From the NCBI GenBank assembly GCA_000708835.1, contig DF237209.1, forward strand, positions 56,268 through 120,267: 64,000 bases of DNA, read 5' to 3'. A program made the position numbers and the translations under genes. Every line of letters begins with the position of its first letter. The stretch's first letter is position 1. The notes beneath the pieces are model-generated. The model had not been told where the DNA came from and searched no databases. It saw only the letters and a program-made list of their open reading frames with translations. This DNA comes from Klebsormidium nitens (Eukaryota; Streptophyta; Klebsormidiophyceae; Klebsormidiales; Klebsormidiaceae). Positions 13,601 to 26,159 of the stretch are shown here, piece by piece.

Positions 13601-15529
13601 TGCCTCTCAGCCGAAGTATACAAGTTTCTCCCCACAGCTTTGGAAAGCTTTCCTTGCAAGCTGCCGTAGGTCAATAACGACCCGGCCCTTCCAGTCTTCG
13701 ATGCCAGGGTGTTTTCGAACGAAGCACTCCATATTGCTCAATGAGTAACACTCAAAAACCTAGAAGGAGGACATGTGCATAACCTGCCTAAACCTTTTCG
13801 TCCTATCGTACGAGTATGAGCTCCAAGCGGGGGGTGTTTGAGTCCATCTTAGTTGGACTCTCGCAAGCGGGGCTTATACCATTTCCTCCCAACGTTTTGC
13901 TTTCTGGGTGCACCGGAAAAAAATCCAAGTGGGCAGCATTTGTTTAATCTGGATCCGGATAAAGCAGGGCTGACAGACTGCTCAAGCGTATTCTGTCAAG
14001 CATGATGGTACAGCTGATAATTTGCGCATGCGCCCCTGATATCTTCAAAAGCAACCCTCAAGCCAGGAAAGGAAGATGGCAAGGAGGACCTTCTCGCTAA
14101 GTCGATGCGGCTCCTTGGCCCTGTCCTTCTGACTGACGCCATCCCACCTACTTTCCGGCATTAAGGACGTCTTTCGTGGCAGAGAATGATTCGACTCGGT
14201 CATCTCAATCTCTCTATCCTTTTAAAGGGATAGCTGGCGTCATGCTTCCCCAGAAGTTCTGGCGGCAAAAAGAATCTGTTTCTGCTCTCGTTCTTCGCCC
14301 AACTCTTGGATCGTACCAGATTGCCCTTCTCTGTTATTCTACCTCTTGAACCTGCCAAAGCAAAGACCGTTTTCTGCTCGTTAACCCTCTTCCGCTTTGA
14401 CTACTCTTAGCACGCCCCGTCCGCCCCCTGCAGGTTCTGCTACGAGGAGGGGTGCAGCAAGGAGGACCCGCTGTCGCAGGCATCATTCCGCGCGCTCGCG
14501 GAGGGCCTCCCGTTCAGCAAGCAGACGCACAGCAAGCTCGTCTGTTCCATCACACATGACGTCATGGACGCCGACAACCCGCCGCTCGTGCTCCCCAACG
14601 GTTGCCTCTACTCCAGAAGGGTGAGGGCGACAAGAAATTCTGAGCGTCATGCGAATTGTTGCGCTCTGATTATGACTTAAATTTCAAAGCTCTTTCCTTC
14701 GTCGTCTTGCTCAGCATCTTAGCTCAACCCCGCGTTGCCGCCCGCTTATTGAGCTGTGGATAACGAATGTCGCCCCCGATGTCTTGCCCTTTCCGATTTG
14801 CTTTTCTGCTTTTCCCTCGTTTCCTTTTGCTGCTTTTGACTTTTCAGTCGTACATCTGTCAGACGAGATGTAAGGTCGGTTACGCCTGAGCATTCTGATG
14901 TACTGTTGCATTACAGCTGTAGGAGGACCGTCGGTGGATAGACAGAGAAGACCTTCCGTTTCCTGATTGCTGCTACCGACTTGCTGTTCCTCGCACAATT
15001 GTTCCTGCGGTCCGCCCTTCCCTCTTCTTCAAGCATGCTTAAGTGGCGCTTTCACGGTTGGCGTCATTCAGCGGCTTCTTTGGTGTGTGAGATTCTGGCA
15101 GCGATGGTTAAGCGTCCTCCCTCTCCCTCGATGAACAAGACGCGTCTTCATCAGCTCTGGTCCTAGTCATTTAATCTGTGGGAGTACGCATTGGGGAGCT
15201 CTTTATCAGCAATTGCTGTTCCCAGAGCTTTATTGAAATATGTCGATGCAAGTGGACACGGTGCTCATGATTCCAGGCGTTTTTTCAACAGTCCGGGGCC
15301 ACTCACGGATTCTTCAGATTGCGCCCCTTGAATCGAATAGAAGCGAGTTTCACTCCGTATCCCGTTCAATCCTTTTGGCGCTTCTCTATATCAGCAGTCA
15401 GCTCAGCAAAAAGTGTCATCTTTGCAGGCGATGGAAGCGATGGCGGAGAAGCACCACGGCGAGATCACGTGTCCGAAGACGGGCTTCAAGTGCGATTTCA
15501 GCGACCTGTCCAAGGCGTACATTTCTTAA
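7654..15529 (+). CDS. MAEA: MAEA/Fyv10 (GID9)-type subunit of the GID/CTLH E3 ubiquitin ligase
   Basis: RING-like subunit of the GID/CTLH ubiquitin ligase, which in yeast degrades gluconeogenic enzymes; its usual partner is the RMD5/GID2-type subunit. Seven exons: 7654..7950, 8686..8886, 9371..9493, 10081..10266, 11647..11780, 14434..14620 and 15428..15529. All junctions keep frame (one split proline codon between exons 5 and 6) and give 409 residues, the normal family size. Order of domains: N-terminal helical region (1-135), LisH (about 139-165, DRILVDYMLRNSYYDTAVKY), CTLH (about 167-230), CRA (about 230-315), and the Gid-type degenerate RING (about 347-409) with C351, H355 and C391 plus the terminal FSDLSKAYIS. 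The start ATG has a strong context, and no in-frame ATG precedes it. Introns are long, the largest being 2.65 kb. The full set of domains is intact, so the gene looks functional. Confidence 0.95.
11781..14433 (+). other. Long intron 5 of the MAEA gene
   Basis: 2,653-bp intron between the CRA-coding exons. No exon or recognised element was found. Some words (a TGGCAATGAGG and TTGGGCTGG cluster near 12590, a TGGCAGTGACGA block near 13158) resemble the diverged repeat family of 15.9-29.2 kb. Older copies of that family may therefore lie here, but the similarity is weak by eye. Confidence 0.4.
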
Positions 15530-15899
15530 GGTTGCTTTGCTGTTGAAACCCACTTGTACACATAATAGAAAAAACATTGCAAGCAGTCCTACACACTGTA
15601 CAGTATTGGCACAAAGCTCTTGAAGTTCCCTTGCTCTCCGTCTGCGCTGTTCCCACACATCGATTTGTATTGTTGCCACTTGCGGAAGAAACAGTTTCGC
15701 ATTGCAACGCTTTGCTGCAAGAGAGATCTGGTCCGTTCTGTACAGTTGACTTGAGCGCGCGACGGTCCTTTTTGCAACAATCTGGCTTGCACATTCAACA
15801 ACAATCTCTTCAAGTTGAAGGTTTGTCCGTGGGCTCGAGTCCTTATCTGGAGATCGCCACGTGGCAGAGAGCTCTGCAAATTTTCCCCGTTTGGGCTGC

Positions 15900-17640
15900 A
15901 TCTTGGTCACTCTGCTCAGAGAAGCACTGAAGTCAGGCGAGGTCTGGAGCCACCGCAGTCTCGAGCCAAATGTTGCGGAAGCTGTCTTTCGCTCACCGTT
16001 CGTGCAATCCGACGAGTAAGTTCATTGCTTGTAGTTCGTGTATACCATTCTTCTGAGCTTTTCTTTTGTTTACAAGAGAGGGTGCTTTTGAGCATTGAGT
16101 GAATTCCATGCATACAATGTTGCTCCTGGTTTCCCAACGTGCTTTGGCAATGATGCACTCTCGCAAAGTTGGCTATTACAGCCACATGTATTCGTTTAGC
16201 TGATGCTATTCCCGAATGTCTGAAAGGTTTTCTTGCCTCTGCGTTGGTTTCTGTACAGTACACAGTACGTCTGTTTCTTGCATCATCAGTCTGTCCGCTC
16301 TGTTTGCAAATGTCAACCCGCGAGTCTTTTTGTATCCCCATCCCCGACTAAGGTCTTCTGATACGTTGTGCTCGCTTCGGTCGCAAGTAGGCCCAGAGCT
16401 GACCTAATCCCGTCTGTACTTGTCTGCTTGATGGCTGGTCGCTTTCTCGTTCGCATCCTTCTTGCATCTCCGCGAAGATAGGCCTCTGTGTACTCAAATG
16501 GCTGGGCATGTGTCCTGCGGAAGACAAGGTTTACATGGAAAAGTCCGGTCCAATTCGCAAATGCACTGCGCCAGTGGGGTTGGAGTACACACGATCTATT
16601 ACGTTGGTTGACGTTTTATGCGCTGTCAGTCTATGGGACTGCGTTTTAAGTTCAGTGTTTCTGTGTTGCACTTCTGTCTTCTTTTATGGCAACGAGGGTT
16701 GTCGCTGCTCAGGCTGGTAGATTGACCAGCTCGGCTTTCGCACAGATTTGCGGGACCCGATGCCTGGCACTGTGAGAGCTCTGTTCCCACCCTCGACCTC
16801 CATATCATCTTCATGTTGTCTACAATCTCTAGACGTGCCTTTACTGCACCTACCCGGAATCCACGTCATCAGATTCACTGACACTGTTGATATTTAAACA
16901 TTGCATTTGAAGAGAGCCTCGTATGTCCTTTAACTGCTGCCCTGCAAAGAGATTAGCTGTCCAAGTTTCTCGTTGTCTAGTTCCACCTGACATTCCGGAG
17001 GTCACGGCGTGATTCCTGGCGTGCTTGGACGACGCTTCGGTATGAATCGTCTTCTTTTGGTTTGCTCAGATTCTTAGTGGGCTGGGTCGGCTCATGACGC
17101 TCTCTCTCCTCCCTCGGTACGTGTTCCGTTTCATACTCCTAATCGGCATGGCTTTCAAACTGAGGTCCCAGTATTTTAACCAAGAAACACCGTGCTGAGT
17201 ACCTCCTCTTGATGCCTGATCAGGGCGGCTCATACACAAACCAGATAATAACCGGACCGGAGGCACCTTGTCCCTGAACACAGAGCTGAATCGAATCAGT
17301 TGAGTAGATCTGCAGCGGGACGTACTAGGTTTCATACCGCTCCCTCCTGAAGGAGACCCTGCAACCGTGCATGGCAAGAGATCGTCACGGACTGCTTCCG
17401 TGTTTCCCTGCAAGACGTGTTGGGACAGACGGGCTGGTACTTTGCGGCTTGCTGAAGACGACCGGAAGGGGGTCTTCATACTTTGGGTTTTTCAGTTCAC
17501 TCACGTCGTCAAGGCTCGTGATATAAACAGGTGCTCAGATAGGAAGAGGAGATCCCTCGGTGGCAATGAACGTTTGTATTCCCCGGGCTACTTTACCAAG
17601 GCTCAGGAGATGGGTAGCCGTGTCTGATGCCACAGCCGGT
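15900..17640 (+). repeat. Diverged interspersed repeat, copy C (partial)
   Basis: Shares ordered blocks with copies A and B: the AGAAGCACTGAAG block at 15925, a TGATGCACTC word near 16152, TGATGGCTGGTCGCTTT near 16430 followed by AGATAGGCCTC, GGACCCGATGCC near 16755, and CAGGTGCTCAGATAGG near 17530 with the GGCAATGAACG that follows. Identity outside these blocks is low. There are no open coding frames, so it is a decayed element of unknown class. Confidence 0.55.
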
Positions 17641-18289
17641 TCCAAGTGTCAATTGCCTGTGATCAATTGCCTGCAATCTGCGGTCCTCTTGTGTCGAATC
17701 TCTATTTAAGTCAACTGCTTTGCCGCCATCTTTTCACCGGGTAGCTCAAGTCATAGCCTGGGCATCCCGCGTTCTAGATTGTTGAGTTGCAACCACCCCC
17801 CTTCTTCCTGACAATTTGAACGTTGTTGGCAAAGCGGGCCTTGAAAGCTAGCATGCAGCTCAGGCTTAATATTCAGACTTTTCAACCAGGGGCGTCACGT
17901 CCACACCCCCGGTACTTTTCAGATCTGTTTTGCATCTGGCCGGAACGGTCAAATGAGACCAGAAAAGCGATAGGGACATTGTTGCGGCGGTGACGAACCT
18001 CGCTTTGGGCTCGCTGCTCAGGGCCACTTGAATACTCTTCGGATCCCGACGCCGCTTCCACTTTTTCGAAAACATGCTCACGACGTATTAAATGATCACC
18101 AACCTCTCGACCCGCTCCTTCCCTATGCATGCGGGCCTCTCTGATTACTTGATTCACAAAATTGGCTTCTCGAATCGGCTTCTCGAATGGGTCGAGTACG
18201 ACTGGTACTGGTACATGAGACGTCCATCCAGAATCTGCGAATCCGATGTCAACCGTCAGCATCATTGTTGACAGCTTTCTCGGTTGTTT

Positions 18290-21200
18290 CCGACCTACTA
18301 GGCCCTTTTAAATGTAAAAAAGGACCTTTGCGTTCTCGAACAAGTTTACAAAGGTTCTCACCGTGCATACCAAAGTATCATGGCATTAGAGCCGCCCTTT
18401 GTCGCTCCTGTTTGCACCTGCAACCGCTCTGCCATGATCATTCAGTAGACTCATCTTTCACCGGTTTCATGCTCTCTTCTGCTGATTATCGCGCTGATCC
18501 GGGCCAGCTGTTGGCTCTGGAATGGGTGCATCATTGTTTGTGGTGCTTAGATGAACATGGTATGGCATTGAGGAGGCCTCTTTCGGGCTGTCGGAAGCAG
18601 CTCATTTGTAGCTCACCCCTGTTCCTCTGACGCCATCTTCGAGTTGGCACGTTCGCTGGCATTATTCTCGGCACAGATTTGACGATCAGGCCGCAAAGGC
18701 TGGAACGTTCTTTCCCTTTGTGGCCGAAGTTCGTTACGTGAAGCCATCATGTTCTGGTTGGTTGGGTTCCTCGATAGGTTGGCTCCTAAGGCTTGTGGTC
18801 GTTCCAGATCTACACCTCTGACGTGGCTGCAGGAGAGTCTGAGTCTACATGCTTACTTTAATACCGCAAAACTTAGGGGCCGATATGCGTAGACTATTTC
18901 TGCGCGTATCGGTCGTCCACAAACAGCGCAACCTGCTCCTAAGGTTGTGGCAATGAGGACTCCGTTTCTGGGCTTAGGTTTGGCCCAAGCTGCTACGCAA
19001 ACATCCTGACGCCACCTAAGCAATCAAGTTTTGTTTTGAATGGATTTTGGGGCCAGCTACGTTGGCTACTCCACTTTCCTGCCAACACTTTAATTGTCTC
19101 AATAAAGTTTGATGTTTTCTTTGACGAAGCCGGGTGCGCATGTGGTCGATGTTTCTCAGATTAGAATACCCGGTAGTCCTTGGCTCAAGTGCTTGGTTTG
19201 GCAGCAAACAGTTTTTCGTGATCGCCCATTTGAGCTGTATGTTCCGTTGCTTAGATCAAGAGAAGCACTGAAGGCGAGGCAGGTTGAATCCCAAACTATC
19301 TTGAAGCCGGCTGATGCCGGTTGCTATCTTTTGTTCGCGTTTTGCACATCGGGAATACGTGAATCATTTGCTTTTACTTCGTGTGGCGTTTTTTCGTGGC
19401 TTTTCCGGTGGATTTGTTAAAGAGAAAAGCTATGGGAATTGGGTATCAAGCGGCTGTTTTTGTGATCCCCGACCTTGCTTGTGATTGAGGCACTCGATCC
19501 CGCGTGGCTGGTTTGGCCACTGCGATTTGCAGCATCTGATGCCCATGCCAATGCCAGGCCGTTTTTCAAGAACTTTTTAGCTTATGCGGTATTTGTGACG
19601 GTACTTGATACGCCCATTGTTTACACTAGGTGTATGCCCTTGTGAAACTTTATGTGAAAGTGAAGTCGTTGAATCTACTTTCTGGAAGTATCCCGATCAT
19701 CGTGAAGATCCGACTCCTCCTATCTTTGTTCGAAAATAGATCCGCAACTGGCCTGTTTAAGCTGCTAACGGTGAGTACTGTTCTGCTTGATGGCTGGTCG
19801 CTTTTCCGTTGCGTCTTGAATTCATCCAGGTAGAAATAGGCCTCGCTTTGCGCAAAAGTCTCAGGCGGTTTCCTACGGAGAGGAAGGTTTGATTTTGTTC
19901 TCTAGAGCGCTGCGCTTTCAGTGGAACCCGAAGTACACACCAGCTCTGCCATTTTGAGTGTCCTGAAAAGCTTCTTACGCCTCGCTGTTTGGTGAGATTG
20001 CGTTTCTCATTTCAAAAGCTCTCTTTCATTGGCAAGGACGATAGTTCCTGCTAAGGCTAGCCGGTAGACGTGTCCAGCCCGCGTTTTATCATCGAAGCAG
20101 GACCCGATGCCTGAAACATACCGATTTTGTGGTCTCCTCTCAGTTTCCCTTGTTTCAATCTTGATCAGTGGAACAAATTTTAAGGCACCTGTATTGTTTT
20201 CTTGACTCCCCGACTTCTGTACTGACATTGCTGGCCTGCATACATCACTTTCCAAAAAGCAGCTCTTTCCTTCCCTTCACGACTGCCATGCGAAGAGGTC
20301 CGCTGTATCAATAGCCGTCGTTATTGACGTTTTTGCATGTGTGTCCGAAAATCTTCGACGACTCTTTCATTTGAGGTGATGTTCTCCTCGAGTGCGGCAC
20401 CATATTCCTGACTCGGCATGCTTTATGGACCTTCAATGTCACTTTTGCGCCCAAGACAGACGAGGCACTCACGTCCTTGAGGCCTATTCAGAACGGGTCA
20501 GTAGCAAAACCTACGTGGGATCATCTGATCCGATTAAGGAATTTCGTAGATATACCCGCGGCCGCCTTTTCCAAATAAGCGAAAGCTGGATCTTGTGTAG
20601 GCGAGGGAACTTGCAAGAAAGCGCAGGCTTCATTCTACCCCGACGGTCTTTAGCTATTTGAAGCGTGCAATTAGCGCAGGAGGTGAAAAGGTCGCGGACT
20701 CCTTTCCAATTTGCCTGCAAGAAGTCGAGATGCTTGAAGGGCTGGATTCTTTGCGGCTTGCTTGTAGCAATTTCAAAGGATCTACCGCGAAGCACAATCT
20801 GCTGAAAGATTGTTTTCTCATCATGGAACTAGACAGGTGCTCAGGTAATGTTATTCAAGTTTTGTGGGTGACAATGAACGTTACGACAATCAGCTCGTTG
20901 GGCTCGGATTTGGCTCAGTCCAGCTGCCAGTGCGACGTAAGTCGATTGCGATGTCGCCAGTTTCTGTTTGTATCGGATGTAACTGAGCCTCAGCTCGAGT
21001 TTGCCATAGATGACCAATTACTTAGACCAGAACAGCATGTAAACGTTTTGCCGGCTGTGAGGGATCCGATATTCGCCATGGGCAATCGATGCTCAGAAAG
21101 TCTGCCAAGGCCTCTGCCTCCGACGCCGCGCTTGCATGCGCCGCTTCTCCGAACCATCTTACAAGTCCTGCTCACCAAGCTCGGCCTGCTTTTTGTTGCC

Positions 21201-22440
21201 TGCATGAGGTTTGACAGTGACAATCATGGTTCCAAAAAGAAGGGCTGTGATAAGTGGTCGGTCCCTGAGCGACTCGAGTGTTGGTGGTTATCCGCCTAGA
21301 CGTCGTGGAGGGTGCGTGGTAGGCTGTGTGTCAAGCCCCGGAACGTCCTGGTCTGCCCAATCTCGTGACGTGCTTCGAAAGAGACTTCCTTAGCTTCGCA
21401 CATGTTGTCTTAGACAGCTCTCAAAGTCATTGAGTATAAAGTCAGAACAAGACGACCTAGTCACGGGACCTGCTTTCCCCATGCGTCTTTTGATACCAAA
21501 CGCTATATTGGGCGAAGAGGCCCTACAACCCTTGTTTGGCTGGTTGTGTGTCCACGTCTTTCTGGCCACGTCCCTTATAACAAATCTGGACTCGCTGAAT
21601 ATCAGAGTGATCGGTGTCGAACCGTGGAGAAAGCGACGAACCCGCTTTGTCTTTCTGCTGAACATGCACGTTGCGCACGCAAAGAGATGGTCACGAATCC
21701 CTTTGACATCCCGTTTGCGTGCAAGAAACTGTCGTCGTCAAAACGGCTGACGCTTGGCTTAAGTCAGCCGTTTGAGAGGCTGTCTCTAATCCGACTGATG
21801 CAGTATCGAGGAGCCTCATAACGATTACGCTCCTAGCGATCCATGAAAGTAGACAGGTGCTGAGGTAGGGTTAGGCAAGACCCAGTGGCAGTGAACGATT
21901 GAACAGTCCCCTTGGGCCCTTCTGTCCCGGCTCATGGATGCACATTCATGATTCTGACGTCAGTACGGGTCTCCATGCATGTGCTGTTCTGATCCAACAT
22001 TCTGTCGCTTGGCCGCCGTTTCCTCCATGCAAAGGTGATTGTCTACGTGGACTGTTTGGTTACGGGCGTTTGAGTGGGTGGCCCAAGGCTCAGTCTCATA
22101 ACTTTGTTTTTCAGGAAACTGGATCAGTCTTTTCCGCTTTTCTCCCGCAAGCAGGCCTTACTCCCAGTTCTGATTTCGCATCACGCCTTGATGTCCACGT
22201 CTGTACTAGGGCTCCAGTTCTCTAATGCCGTTGGAGAAACCAACAGTGCTAAAGGGATTTTGGCAGTGACGACCTTTTGCCGTGGGCTCGTTATCACCCA
22301 CCACTAGAATCATGCTTCCGACAGTCTCAAGCGCCGCCTGCGCCGCTTCCTTGAACCTACTTACACGTCTTGCTCACGAACCTCAGCCCTCTCCTAATCT
22401 GTGCTGCAATCCCTAAATCTTTGTAAGGAGTATATTGTCA
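18290..22440 (+). repeat. Diverged interspersed repeat, copy A
   Basis: Collinear with copy B over most of its length. Anchors include a TAGGCCC and CCGTGCATAC start, GACGATCAGGCCGCAAAG at 18681, GACGCCACCTAAGCA at 19009, GGCCTGTTTAAG at 19751, GGACCCGATGCC at 20101, GTTTGGCTGGTTG at 21534, a GACAGGTGCTGAGGTAGGGTT block at 21852, and a CGCCGCTTCCTTGAACCT block near 22345. The pairing offset changes from about 7.75 kb to 6.8 kb along the copy, so the two differ by indels of about 1 kb. No coding capacity remains. Confidence 0.65.
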
Positions 22441-22889
22441 TCGGTTCATTCAAAGACGACGTGCGACAGGTAGTCAGCCACTTTTTTACGAGTGTGTGGT
22501 GGCGTTTTGCTGCAAACTTGGTGAAAGGTGCTCAGCACGCTTTCGATGTCAAAAGCGTTCCGGACTGCTAATCCTGTCTAAGCGGAGTAGAGGTCTGCTA
22601 CTTTAACGTCACCAATGTTCATGTGCCGTTCTGCTCCATAGATTCGTCGCTTGCATGGAAGGTGCGTTTTTCCTGCGAATGGTCGTCGACGTCGAGTGTC
22701 AGGGCCGCGAGCGTTCGACGGGATAAAGACCAGACTTCACAAATCCGTTCCCTTGGGACTTGGACGAAATGAGTCTCCTTCTTCGTGCGAACGCGTTTCA
22801 AAGCGGGCCTTGAAGGTCAGCTCTAACTTGTGTCAGTTTCCTACCAAGGCTTTACGTCCGCATGCGGACCTGTCTCTCAGAGCTATTTT

Positions 22890-23140
22890 GAAACGTTGAT
22901 TGATTGATTGATTATGAGACCAGTTGAAGGTTTTCTGGCTGTGACGAAATTCGACGTGGCCTGCTAGCCCACCAGCTCGTCTAGGTGGAGCGCTGCCGGT
23001 TCCGACGCCACCTGCCGGTTCCAAACACTCATTTCGAGAAAGACTCGTTGGTCATCAGCCTTGGCCCGCTCCTTTTCTGTGCTGTCTGCCGCTTATTCGA
23101 CTATCATTGAATCCATCATGATTTGCAATATTCAGTCGGT
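22890..23140 (+). repeat. Short extra fragment of the same diverged repeat
   Basis: The stretch CAGCCTTGGCCCGCTCCT near 23057 and the CTGCCGC that follows match CAGCCTTGGGCCGCTCCT at about 27952 in copy B. The TTGATTGATTGATTATGAGACCA start resembles the ATTGATTGAAAGATTGTGAGACCA at 29011. It seems to be a broken or rearranged fragment of the family. Confidence 0.45.
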
Positions 23141-26100
23141 CGGCCACTTTAGTATAGGCTTTGTAGTAGAAGGTGCGTGGCAGGCTATAGTTTCATCTGG
23201 GCCTTCGCATCCTTCAACGTGCTCCAAAGGAAAGCTTCCTTCGAAAGGGTCGGAGGCCAACTTGCACTGAGGTGCACGAGGGGTTTTACAGCCACAATCT
23301 AGTCACTAGGAAGAATAGATGTATCAGGGTTATAAAAAGACTAGTCTAGGAACAAAACGGGAGTTCTGACAAGGACCAAGGCCGGTTGCAAAGCCATCTT
23401 CCACGGCCTTCGAGATTTGCTGAACGACACATTACAGTCCTAGGACGAGCTTTTCCTGTCTCATTCAGATTTCAGTCTTTTGTGCCACTGCACTAAGCCC
23501 AGCTTTGGCCCTGAATGATTGCACCGTTCAGGGTTGTCGTTTTGCGGGGCTTTAACAAACTCGGTATGGTGGCGACGAGGGTTCTTGCGAGCGTAAGACG
23601 TTTACTTGTATTACGGACGCACCCGCCCCTAATGCCGGCCGTAAATCATTTGGTGAGGAATGCTGGCAGCGTACGTATCCGGCACGGATATGAAATTCAG
23701 GCCACAAAATCGGACGTGACGTAAGCTTTTGATACTCCTTATTAGCGGACAGTCCGGCCAATTTGTTCTGCTCTGAGCAACCTTCTGAAAGATGCCATTT
23801 TCCGAGAACATCACGTCATTGCCATGGCTGCAAATCTTCGAGACCCCTTGCGGCGACAGATCCGCGAGGACCACTGGGCCTATGCTTCAAAGGCAAAGCT
23901 TCTCCGCTCAAAAGTGCCAAAATGGAGCCGGTTGCAACGCACTGGGGAAGAGTTCACGTTCTTTTCAGCCGTTTGGATTGTGCAGGCAATTTGGAGACAT
24001 GCTCATGAGCCCATTCGATTAATAGTATGTTGAGGCGCCTAAGAGGACTCGTATGCGACTTTAGTATCCCGTCCCGCTCATGTCCGGAGCTAGTTTGATA
24101 CTTCCAACGCTCTTGAAACGTCCACCACGATGAGCACTACAACGAAGCGCAGCTTCAATTGCTCAATGATTCGGTGTCTCTTTTAAGAGAAGTTCCAGGA
24201 TTGCCACACGCCCATGGTTAGAGATCCACGCGCATTTAGTTATGATCGAGCAAACCGTTTCCGACGCTGAGGCAAAGAGGTATTTGTTACTGAGCTGTAG
24301 CCCAGTGGTCAGTGCAGAATCTGAGCCTGACGTCGTTAAGCAAAGCCACCGTTTCAAAGATTTTCCAGGTTCGGTTGCACCCGAGCGCAATAATAGTTCC
24401 AATCAGAACGTTTGACTTAACGTATAATTTATGACTCAGGTGCTTAGGTCTAGATCTTCGCTGTGTGCCAAAGGTGGTTCTGCGGTTGGTCTGGCCGCTC
24501 ACCTTGTACTGTTGAAACATTGGCGCAAGCATATTGAATCTACAACCGCGGCTACAATTTGCCCCAGCTTGGAACAACGTTTGGGTTGCTGCTCGCACGG
24601 CACGTGCGCAATCCGTTCTTGCCAACCCTCGACGATGAAGATAGGCTACCGCTGATATTCAACAGGAAGGTGGTACCCTCAAGGAGGGACTCGGACCCGT
24701 GCGTAAAGTGCCGTTGGTTTCAGTAGTCTCTTGTGCAGCGAGCAAAATTTGGCACCAACGTGAGATACAAGTGTACCCCGGCAGGTATACTTGATCCGTC
24801 CAAAACGTAGGCTCAATCGGCGCCCAGCTGTCTGGCTTCTCATCCAGAAAACGAGCATTACGGACTGTTCAAAGTGCACTGAGACGTTGCTCGTGCTCGA
24901 AGAACCGTATCTTATTTCTTGAAAGGTGCTTTGTTCCGCCGATTCTAGCATGAGATCAATGTCATCTAGATATTTTACCTTTTTAACGGCAAGGAAGCTC
25001 TTTCCGTTGGGCTGGTCAACGCTTCAGTTCAGCGCCCCTCTTTGCTTACTGGATGCCATTCCCACGTTATTGATGAGTGTTTCGCTTCTCGAAATGGACT
25101 TTCCTTTAAAACCTGACCCTATTTCTGATAAGCACAGTTTTTAAACCTTACCACTCGACTCGTTATCTCTGGCGACTCTCGTCAACGCAGCCCACGTTCG
25201 ACGGTTTTTTGTTAGCTTCGGAAGGTGCGCTTTATCTGTCCGCCATCCTGAGGCAATCGACTGACGCCCCGAAGTGGTCGGAATACTACAGGATTAGTCT
25301 TCTACACTATCAGCGGCTGCCACTGACCGCTTTCATCGGTTTTGTGGGGGCATCTTGTGTTACCAAAGACATTTTTGTCACTGTCCGCACAGAAACAGCC
25401 CTCCAGTGAAATTGTCGGTTCTGACGTGAGGGTTTTTGGCTTTGCTCAGGCGATCAGCAACCTCCGTCCAACCGTTTCCATCCGCTTGAGCGAGAACGAT
25501 CTCGTGCGGTCTGGGGAGGATGACCGGAGAAGAGGAAGCCAGCTAGCTGCAGTGCCGCTGCACTATGTTATCGTCCCTTTAGGTAGACGAGAGTCGATTC
25601 AGGTTTCAGTTCAACGGGGGAGGGAGTGTATACCTTTCCAGTGGTGGGCAGAAGCACATTTGCTTGGTAAGATGTTTCCTGGTGCTAGTTGCAAGGTTGA
25701 AAAGAGTCGTTCAGGCCGTTTAGTACAGTTGTATGCTTGCGTTGAATGTCTCGGCTTACTACCAGACGCAGCTTCCGGTGCCCTTGAAGATGAACTCGTC
25801 TTCGTGACCGTGCTGGTCACTCTTTGCTTTGTGTGCTCTGAAGCCACGATTGCTGAGCGGTCCAACTTTAAGGAAGCGAAAGCAGCGTCTCGATTCCCGC
25901 TCTCCTATATTGCGAGGACAGGAGATTGTGTGTCGGGCGGACCACTGAGTGCGTCAACTTACGGTTTCGTTCGAGTTTAGCAGACCAATATATAAATCCA
26001 TAAGGCTGTTCTTCCTCCGTTTGGTCGGATAGGAAGATGAGTCGGCGAAACTCAACTTGGCGGTAAGGAGGTTCTGCTGTTTGGCCCAGTTCTGGGTCGG

Positions 26101-26159
26101 GGTCCAAAGTCATCCTAAGGTTTTGCCGTTCTCTCTTTTGCGCACATTTATCAGTTATT

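Noticed and set aside
20658-21299. 213-codon open frame in the repeat region
   Set aside because: No recognisable domain, no splice partners, and it lies inside diverged repeat copy A, whose counterpart in copy B is not open.
25342-25980. 212-codon open frame
   Set aside because: It begins at a non-ATG codon, has no motif, and has no neighbouring coding-like exons. It is probably chance.
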